Positions 14,821 to 21,903 of a stretch of 21,903 nt of DNA are shown here, in pieces. The stretch's first letter is position 1; each line of letters begins with the position of its first letter. The notes beneath the pieces are model-generated. The model searched no databases, was not told the DNA's origin, and saw only the letters and a program-made list of their open reading frames with translations. Made by a program: the position numbers and the translations under genes. The DNA lies in the NCBI RefSeq assembly GCF_000485595.1, contig NW_014577222.1, positions 72,060-93,962 on the forward strand. Reading direction: 5' to 3'. Source of the DNA: Priapulus caudatus (Eukaryota > Priapulida > Priapulimorpha > Priapulimorphida > Priapulidae).

Positions 14821-16518
14821 CCTCAACCGTAATGTGGTCGCCGCCCGGAGCTAGGCGAAAGAAGTCCCATGGAGAGGCGGGCCGTGGGGGTCGGTTGTGG
14901 CACGGCGGCAACTCGTCGAGACTGCTGGTCGATCGCTTGGTGTTAAATCAGAGACGCTTGGATGTATTCTGGTTGATTGTATTCGTCGTTTGGTCTTTAT
15001 GCTTGAGGTGGTTTCATAGTACATGATTAATTCGCTGTGTGTCAGAAATGGTTAAAACCCTTCAGGCATGTTTCCTCATAATGTCGATGTCCTGGCCACA
15101 TCACAGAGTGTTCATTAAACTATTGTCGATCCCCCGGTGGCGGAAGTGGAATTGCCCCCTAATATTTTTAACCGCGTGTCAAACTGGGCGGTTGCTGGCA
15201 GGTTTCCTGAGTCCGCACACGGTAGATAGGATGGCTGGCAACACGCCTGCGTGGTAGATTTGACCAGCCCTAATATGCAAGTAGTCTTTCTTCTCCCTCT
15301 TCGCTAGCCAGTGGTGAGGCCGGACTGATGTTGCTTCCCTGAGCTATTTTGCCCTACAACCGACAGCGATGTATCCCTCCGGGGGTGTTGTGTGGTGCGA
15401 CGAGCTTCTTAATAGCGGGACCTCGGTGGGGGGTAGTGGTTTTCGTTCCTCCCTGTTGCTGGTCTTTCGTCGCTACTTTGCGTGCGCGGGTGGGGGGGCT
15501 CGGGGCTGGTCCTGGGCTTTAGTGGGAGAGGTGGGAGAGCGAGCAGTCCTCCAGTAGGTAGAGGTATTGCAGGCGGGACTCCCAGTGTTGTCCTCCCCAT
15601 AGTGCCAGTCGCGGTCGTAGCGTCGACGGGTTGGCTTGATGTGCTCGGTTTCCGTCATCCCATGTCGGCGATGGTGCTCGCTTGCTCGTGTGTGTGGCAC
15701 TGGCGGAGATACTCCTCGGCCTTCCTCTTCGGCGTGCATGTGGTGCTCTGTTCGTCTCGGCGGGCTGCGCTATTTACAAGCCGTTGTTTGCTCCATTGCG
15801 TCGGCCGGTAAAAGCGCCCTGACGCAACTAGGTGGAGTGTGTCTGTGGGGGTGGTGAGAGGTTTTCGGCGAGGGGCTGGAACACCCCTTTCGTCCGTGTT
15901 TTGATGGTGTTTGGTGCGCTTTTTAATTGTCTCCTGTCGTACTCTGCTGTATTTGCTTGGTACCTCTGGCAATACTATTGATTAGTTTTTGTGAATAGGG
16001 CCATCCCTTTTTTTTTTATGACATATCTTCGCCTGGGTTTCACGTTCATCCTTCGCCATTTGGCTTCTGATTACTGCTATGCTGGCGTTCGTTCCGCTCG
16101 CGTTAGGTTGATGAGTGGCACCCGTGGTGGTGGCGTGTGGTGGTATTTGGTAGTGTTGAGTGGATTGGTGGTGTAGGGTAGGGGGAATATAGTGTGTTTC
16201 AGTTGGACGGTGGCGCTAAGGTGGCTCTGTGAGTGTTGTGTGAACCGCCTGGTCGTGACGCACTGTTTTTTTGGTATAGTGGGGCTTGATTTTTGATTGT
16301 TCGATAATGTGTTTGGTACTCTGGTTTTGGAGAATGGTATTCTGGCGCGTAACTGTCGTGCTTGTATTCCTAGCGTCCCTTCTGGTCGGGTTGTGGGCCC
16401 TGCAGGAAGGGTTGTTGGTCCATTGCTCAGGGCGTATGAAAAGAGGTTCGGCATTGAGTTGGGCTGTTCGTCGCGCTATGTTGTGCTGAGTTCCGTTCCG
16501 CATCTGGGATGAATACAC
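14821..16518 (-). other. Decayed internal DNA, possible gag-like remnants
   Basis: Composition becomes GC-richer. Several minus-strand readings look mildly protein-like but are broken. One (15972-15655) ends KRKAEEYLRQCHTHEQ... at a TGA. The same frame continues open to 15409, and a frame shifted by one (15739-15473) also reads on, with HIKPTRRRYDRDWHYGEDN. Two overlapping threonine/proline-rich frames cover 16518-16077. No domain is recognised. The order AT-rich then GC-rich mirrors the gag-only elements at 64-1380 and 4117-5588. Confidence 0.2.
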
Positions 16519-17851
16519 GTGGATGCGCGCCTCTCGTTGGCGAGGGGTTGTGTAGTGTGAAGTGCTGTCTGATGTTCTCCTTGGAGCAATTGGCTCCCAA
16601 AGTCTACCTAAGCGGTATTGTCATGGGTAGCTCCTTGGCAGTGTGTTGTTCGCCGCGCCCCACCGCGCGCTAGGTCGGCCGACTTCGTCGGTCACGCGGT
16701 GAGCGGCGTCGTTCCTCGTCGCGGTCAGAACTTCCTCTGCGGCTGCCTGCGCATTGCCGCGTTGGCACGCTGAGAAGCGCCTCTCACGTGGCAACGGGCC
16801 TTGCGTGCCGGTTTTGTGCCGGCTGCGCTGGTTCCTCCGTCTTTTACGCTGGCGTGGGTTTCTGCTAGTAAGCGTCTTGGACAGATGTTGGCCTACCTTG
16901 TTGCGTGGCGGGCCCGCGTCACTTCTGGTGTCCGTTTCAGCGCTGTTTGGAAGATAGGATCGGCTTGGCTCGGTGGTGGGGGCGTCCTGTCCCCTCCCGG
17001 GCCGGATTCGGGCAGTCGTTGGTGCGGCGCTACAGCGATGTGGGATTTGTCCCCAGGACTGCTAAAGATATGCTATGCACATAATTTAGTTTTTTGAGTC
17101 TGAGGATATCTCGAATTGTTACTCAGCTTGCATAATATGACCCTCACGAACAACTTTGGGTATGTGTGCCAAAATCTCTATTCCGGGGCGAACAGCCCTG
17201 AAATATGACCACGCATTTTTCAAAATTACCAACGCGCCTCCTTTTATATGGAGAGTGCTATCCGGACATGCTGTATCATCTTACTAACGCGACCGTATCG
17301 GAGCGCACCAGATTTTCTTTTGAGCCTCGCCCCGTTGCACTCAATATGTTCAGAATGGCCATTACTGTCTTAGGGCCCCCGCCTGTTTTTTAGAGTGATG
17401 AGCTTGTAAAATTTGGTAAATTGGGTTCAATTCATCATTACCATCTACACACTAACTACCTACATACTGGAATTGGCCGCATTACTTTTATTAACTTAAG
17501 ACTTTTCGGACTTTAGATCCGCAGCTTAGCACTTTGCTGCTTTTACTATAGAGAGGCTTAAATGTTCTCAAGATCAGTGGGATATATTTGTGATTCACTT
17601 TCCAGTTTCCCCCACAGCCAACATACAATTTTAAGCAATTAGTATCGCGTTGTACTGTTTAATGTGGTCACCGTATAACCGAGCAGGTCAGCGAACTTTT
17701 TTTCGATGCCCCAGTAACACCAACATTTTGGAGATCAGTTGTATCGAGCCGATGGTTTGTATATAGAAGAAGTGTTCAGATTCAGTTAGCGGTTTTATAA
17801 TCCCTCCCTTGCTTGCAGTACTTGCAAACTTTGATCAGCTACCCTGCAGGG
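16519..17851. other. Unassigned DNA, nothing supported
   Basis: A GC-rich part to about 17050 holds overlapping plus-strand frames of 67 and 98 codons with no recognisable domain. From 17050 it is AT-richer with no ORF of note. No LTR border, PBS or tRNA was found. Confidence 0.4.
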
Positions 17852-17852
17852 N

Positions 17853-18099
17853 GGATGGATGGATGGATGGATGGATGGATGGATGGATGGATGGATGGAT
17901 GGAGGATGGATGGATGGATGGATGGATGGATGGATGGGTGGATGGATGGATGGATGGATGGATGGATGGATGGATGGATGGATGGATGGATGGATGGATG
18001 GATGGATGGATGGATTGATTGATTGATTGATTGATGGATGGATGGATGGATGGATGGATGGATGGATGGATGGATGGATGGATGGATGGATTGATTGAT
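17853..18099. repeat. (GGAT)n microsatellite with a GATT-type block
   Basis: About 247 bases of ggat units with single interruptions (ggaggat near 17901, gggtgg near 17937) and a tgat/gatt block at about 18013-18034, repeated briefly at the end (18089-18099). An N at 17852 adjoins it. Long frames through it (PSIH or MDGW repeats) are artefacts. Confidence 0.95.
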
Positions 18100-19044
18100 C
18101 AAAAGATCTGCTCTTGTAAGCGGTGGTTACAACACGCACCTTGCGTGGTGGCGAGCGTGCGGAAGTGCCTAATGCACGGGCTGCACCGAGAGCGTAAACT
18201 GCGGCGATATAATGCGAGGACGTGTATAGCGAATTAATTACCGTAAAATAACTATTACAGTGCGCGCGCAGAAACCTTCTATTTGAACCGCGCGCATAAG
18301 CACATCTGCTAGATTTCGTAGCGCATCGCAGTTTGTTTGAATAATTTCCCCATCGTGCCCGAGAAGCAATTGTCGGCAAGCAATTGCGCTCGACGCTCGA
18401 ATTGTGCGCAGATATAAGCAGATAACGGAGGGAATGTGTGAGCGTCGCTGGATAATCGTCGTAGGTTAGACACAGCTGCGTCCGCAATTAGCTGCAGCTA
18501 CCGATGTAAACGTAGCCGTGCTCGACGTTTATGTGATCAGCATTGGTGCTGCCGTCGCGTGGACGACGATTGTCGGCAGCGATTCTATAAGCGCACGCAG
18601 GTTCGATTTTCGCTTGCGGGGGGAAAATTTCCGATAAGATTTCGACGAGATGCGCGGTATTTACGTAAAGCAGGAGGCGGAGACTTTCTTGCAAAGTGCT
18701 TTGACAAGGACATTTCGCCTACATCAAATGTTCTATGAGTAATTCTGATCGAGTGCGTCAATGAAATGGCGCACGTTGACGAGTTTTAGTTCACGGTTCG
18801 ATGGATGGATGTATAGGTATAGGTTTAATTTTCGGGAATATAATTTGCCTAACGCGGAAGCGTCAGCGGCGGCCATGTTGTCGCCAGCGCGCGTACGAAT
18901 AGATGCAAGCATGATTGAGTGTGCCTTGCAAATTACTTCAATTGCAGACTAACAGCTCATGGGTAAGATAAAAAAGTGGATGTTCAAATACAACGCAGGT
19001 ACTGCGAGGGGGACGCAGCTAAAGAAATAGCGAAGCAGGCGGGC
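18100..19044. other. Unassigned DNA, nothing supported
   Basis: Mixed composition. Short minus-strand frames (for example 18694-18488, 68 codons) show no recognisable domain. No repeat border or RNA gene was seen. It may be host DNA or an old internal part of the element that ends at 19514. Confidence 0.4.
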
Positions 19045-19050
19045 GAGAGA

Positions 19051-19092
<42 letters not shown>
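19045..19092. repeat. (GA)n microsatellite
   Basis: About 48 bases of nearly pure ga units with one gagg interruption. Confidence 0.95.
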
Positions 19093-19094
<2 letters not shown>

Positions 19095-19451
19095 CCCTTT
19101 TCCTCTACGTCACCTCTCGTTATAGTTTCCTTCTCTGCTTCCTCCTCCACTTCCTCCGGCCACTGGACATGCCAAATACGGGAATGCAGTCCTATCCCTT
19201 CTCCGTTACCCATAGCGAATGCTACGGAGATGCATGTCTCCGCCTCGACTTCGTATTCAGCCGATTTCTATGCTCCCATTTCTGCCCTGATGTCATAGGT
19301 CATCTGGTCAGCGTCTAGGTTTGTCTCATGCGCAATGCCCGGGAACCTTAGCTCCGCGCTCGATCATTGCTTGGTCTCGTACATGCTAACCAGCTCGCGC
19401 AGTGTCCATTCTTAGTATGTTGTGACACCTCTCCCGACACTGTGGCGCCAA

Positions 19452-19514
19452 GATTGCATTTCCCCCGCATCGCTATCGCTCTCTCTCGTGGCATCTGCAA
19501 TCTGCCCGCTTACA
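19452..19514 (-). repeat. Second copy of the 63-bp terminal repeat
   Basis: Identical to window positions 1-63. No PPT follows on the right (microsatellite-rich DNA begins), so in minus orientation it would be the 5' LTR end of the element whose 3' LTR starts at 63. Just to the left the plus strand reads tgtggcgccaag. The ggcgcca could be the CCA end of a tRNA-primer match, but the remaining bases do not fit a tRNA I can name. Confidence 0.5.
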
Positions 19515-19551
19515 ATACAATAGACGAAAAATATTATGCAGTCTGCACGTG

Positions 19552-19640
19552 CCTGCGTGCGTGCGTGCGAGCGTGTGTGCGTGCGTACGTGCGTGGTGCG
19601 TGTGTGCATGCGTGCGTGGTGCGTGTATGCGTGCGTGTAA
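19552..19640. repeat. GTGC/GT-rich microsatellite
   Basis: Imperfect gtgcgtgc repeats. Frames through it are low-complexity artefacts. Confidence 0.9.
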
Positions 19641-19679
19641 AACTATGAAGAGATTCGTATTAGCTATATATATATATAT

Positions 19680-19729
19680 ATCAAGAGCTAATAATACCTT
19701 ATTGCCTTATTGTATTATTAGCTCTTGAT
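19680..19729. mobile_element. Palindromic mini-element 1 (50 bp)
   Basis: The arms begin ATCAAGAGCTAATAATAC and are perfectly complementary around a 14-base loop (19698-19711). The element sits in a (TA)n tract which extends the pairing on both sides. The flanking 4 bases are atat on each side, uninformative inside a TA repeat. It shares the terminal motif ATCARGAG with two other hairpins at 20510 and 20584. Confidence 0.5.
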
Positions 19730-20509
19730 ATATATATATCTATATATATATATATTCGTATCCGGTGAGTGATACGTAAACACCGTACGTAAGTTCACCC
19801 GACCGCACATTCCGGTAATAATCACAATAATCTCTTATCTGCACCGGCATACGCCTCCTTTCTTCGCGCGCAGCCACAGCCTCCTTGTGTACAGGCTGTC
19901 AGCGAGAGCACAAGGCGCCTGCGATATAAAATCTGCTTAAGCAAATTACCCCTGATTGAAATCTGCCTTCTCGCGAAAGAACGACGGCACTGCGCGCTCG
20001 CACTCTCGTGTTTTCCTATCGCCTCATTGAGAGCAAAAGAAGATGCAGGGAGAATTAAAATCATTTAAATCTCGGGGTTTCACGGTCGGGGCTGAAACGC
20101 ACACGCGGTGTTCGTGCTTCGTTTATGAGTTTCTTCATATTTTATTCGTAAGTGAGCTACATGCCCGCGGTACGGCAAAATCCGTCTCGCTAACGTCATA
20201 CGAGCGGCCAGTTAATAGAAGTATCAGTAATAACGTTAGTCCGATTTGGCGATTTAGCTCTTGAATAATATTACTCGCCATAAAGGGGATAAACGTTTAA
20301 TATTCTGTAGTTGCGGCGTGTTCGGCCGAGCCTGCCGCTGGCTTTAAGGCGGCTTCGCACATTGTAGCCGAAATCATTTTTGAAATGCATTATAAAATCA
20401 ATTTCTCTACACCGGACAAGAGTAAAACCCGTCTTTCAGCCGCGGCCGAGAGGCAACTGTGCATGTAAATGCCAAGGTAACGTAATATAAGGATGTAATA
20501 CACATACAC

Positions 20510-20558
20510 ATCAGGAGTAGATAATAGGGAATTATTATCCCTATTATCTACTCCTGAT
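20510..20558. mobile_element. Palindromic mini-element 2 (49 bp)
   Basis: A perfect 21-bp inverted repeat (20510-20530 and 20538-20558, arm starts ATCAGGAGTAGATAATAGG) with a 7-base loop attatta. It is flanked by acac on both sides, within an ac-rich tract. Confidence 0.55.
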
Positions 20559-20583
20559 ACACATGCATCCCCGACACACATGC

Positions 20584-20640
20584 ATCAGGAGTTCATAAGA
20601 CAAGGAGTTAATAAGAAGTTTGTCTTTGTTAACTCCTGAT
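20584..20640. mobile_element. Palindromic mini-element 3 (57 bp)
   Basis: The outer arms are ATCAGGAGTT/AACTCCTGAT and the inner arms AAGACAA/TTGTCTT, separated by a small internal loop. A competing stem, GGAGTTAA/TTAACTCC, uses an internal copy of the arm motif. It is flanked by atgc on both sides (20580-20583 and 20641-20644). Confidence 0.55.
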
Positions 20641-20830
20641 ATGCATCCCCCCACACACATACACACGGATACCCCCCATCCTCATACGCACACTCATCTC
20701 CACCCACATATATGCACCCCACACACACATATGCATCCCCCGACACACATGCACACGCATCCTGCACACACACACACATACACGCGCACGAACGCCCACA
20801 CACACACGTACGTACGCGCGCGAACTCACA
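20641..20830. repeat. CA-rich microsatellite
   Basis: acacacat and catgcatcccc units, continuing the context in which the two preceding hairpins sit. No coding evidence. Confidence 0.9.
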
Positions 20831-21460
20831 TGAGCTCTTGTCAGCTATCAATACCTACCGCGCCTTGTAACACATTAAGTGCACGCGCGCTTTTTTCTTT
20901 CTTCAGCGTCGTGTGTGCGCGCGGTAAACGCAGCACTCAGCGACAAGGACAGCTACGCGAGGCGTTTCTTCAACGCGATTGCCTCTGCGCTGATCAACGT
21001 CATTCTCTCTCCCGCTCCCGCTGCTCTCTCACTCCTCACACTCCTCACTCGCACGCGCGCGCGGGAGGGGGGCCGGCCGTTTTTGCGCGGGTTGTGACGG
21101 GGCTAGCTGTAGAACTATAACCCTTCGCTATAGCCGGAGCGGACGGCTATTCTAGAACTGTAACGGGAGGGGGGGTGCGTCATCATAACTATGCCGTCAT
21201 CATACGGTTGACGCAGCGAGCGCCTGCCGCTAACACGCTCTTGTGTCGCTGCCCGTCATGACACGTCCGTCTGCATGCACGACGGCAGCAGAACATGATC
21301 TCTGATCATGAGATGAATACACCTGTCTACGTGTCGGCAGCTTCAGCTCCGCCGCGCCTCGATTTCATACCAGCGAACTTCTATATCAGCGACATCTAGC
21401 GACCATTCCTTCGACCTCTAACTTGATTGTATTTGAAAATTGAGATGTAGACGCACGTAC
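20831..21460. other. Unassigned DNA, nothing supported
   Basis: GC-rich with CG-rich runs (about 21050-21085). A 72-codon plus frame from 20879 shows no domain. A ttttttctttcttcag stretch (20890-20905) resembles a splice acceptor, but no exon can be supported. A 7-bp hairpin ATAGCCG/CGGCTAT lies at about 21132-21152. Confidence 0.35.
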
Positions 21461-21587
21461 GCACGCACACGTTTGTTATACGCATGAGCATACGCACTAT
21501 ACACCCGCACTTACTAGGCGCATGCACGCATGCACGCACGCATTTGTTATATGCATATATAGCTACGCACTATACACACGCGCTTAC
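21461..21587. repeat. Imperfect tandem duplication (period about 71 bp)
   Basis: gcacgcacacgtttgttata...tacgcactatacac..cgcacttac (21461-21513) recurs as gcacgcacgcatttgttata...tacgcactatacac..cgcttac (21532-21587). Confidence 0.6.
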
Positions 21588-21787
21588 CGTATACCCACAC
21601 AGGCAAGCATCCACCCGCACCCACTGACGACCCCCCCCTCGTTCCCCCGCCCGGCCGCCCGCCCGCCCGTCTGCCCCGCACGCACGTACGAGGGCAATGC
21701 AGCGTATCGAGGTAATGCAAGCGGCACATGACGTCAGACGCAGACAACTTTGCCGACCGACAGTTCGACGACGAATTCACCAAATAA

Positions 21788-21903
21788 ATGCCCTTTTACC
21801 CCTCCAGCGACCACATCTACACCCCCTCCACCGACCATATCTACACCGCCTCCTCGACCGACCACATCTACACCGCCCCCTCCACCGACCACATCTACAC
21901 CGC
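21788..21903 (+). CDS. Possible repeat-protein ORF over a minisatellite, runs off the window
   Basis: An ATG at 21788 opens a frame still open at the window end (38 codons). It reads as units of STDHIYT with two or three linking residues. DNA units are 24 or 27 bases, so changes in length keep the frame, and one cac/cat difference is synonymous. Another frame of the same DNA reads as a threonine/serine/proline-rich mucin-like repeat, which is common in insect secreted proteins. Too little is visible to choose. A non-coding minisatellite is equally possible. Confidence 0.25.
   Translation, partial: MPFYPSSDHIYTPSTDHIYTASSTDHIYTAPSTDHIYT

Noticed and set aside
17795-18487. A 230-codon minus-strand frame with long PSIH repeats
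   Set aside because: It is created by the GGAT microsatellite, which is open in several frames on both strands.
20890-21097. Pyrimidine tract plus ORF as a host exon
   Set aside because: An acceptor-like run alone is weak, and the following frame has no domain, donor site or partner exon.
20620-21120. A 166-codon plus-strand frame rich in histidine and threonine
   Set aside because: More than a third is CA-microsatellite translation and the rest has no recognisable domain.

Overview
The window reads as accessory, transposon-dense DNA of an arthropod, most likely an insect. The evidence is an errantivirus-like (Ty3/gypsy) pol with a baculovirus-F-like env, several further LTR elements, and abundant microsatellites. 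No host protein-coding gene, tRNA, rRNA or CRISPR array could be supported. The species cannot be named from sequence alone, and the resemblance to an insect 'TE island' is an inference. The Ns (positions 1700, 17852 and the 48-base run 10948-10995) show a draft scaffold.

Layout, left to right. Almost all recognisable mobile DNA lies on the minus strand, so 3' ends are on the left. 1-2034: end of an LTR (1-63), a polypurine tract (PPT) with two hairpins, an AT-rich 3' region, a gag-like ORF (633-1319) and a second LTR-like segment ending at 2017 with its own PPT. 2035-3961: LTR 'A' (2035-2952) with PPT, twin hairpins, AT-rich stretch and a broken proline-rich ORF. 4035-6566: a compact gag-only LTR element with a truncated 3' LTR 'B', PPT, twin hairpins, degraded gag-like region, a primer-binding site matching the 3' end of tRNA-His, and a full 5' LTR 'C' (5590-6566). 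6594-12850: the errantivirus-like element, with env (cut short), pol (PR, RT, RNase H, IN) and a gag C-terminal part, broken by an assembly gap that is flanked by two about 96% identical copies of the same 0.77-0.80 kb of pol. 12957-13871: an LTR end 'D' with PPT and hairpin. 13872-17851: AT-rich then GC-richer decayed internal DNA with no gene I can defend. 17853-19451: a GGAT microsatellite and unassigned DNA. 19452-19514: an exact copy of window positions 1-63. 19515-21903: microsatellite-rich DNA with three about 50-bp palindromic insertions and a terminal minisatellite.

How the parts work together: the gag-only elements encode no recognisable RT or integrase, so they would depend on enzymes in trans. 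Whether the errantivirus-like element here supplies them is not shown, because LTR and primer families may differ. The best leads are (1) a family of about 50-bp perfect or near-perfect hairpins with a shared terminal motif and 4-bp flanking direct repeats, (2) a PPT-adjacent hairpin conserved in four divergent LTR elements, with a second hairpin in three, (3) a duplicated RFX/NF-Y-like promoter module in two divergent LTRs, and (4) a textbook -1 frameshift site in exact gag frame.
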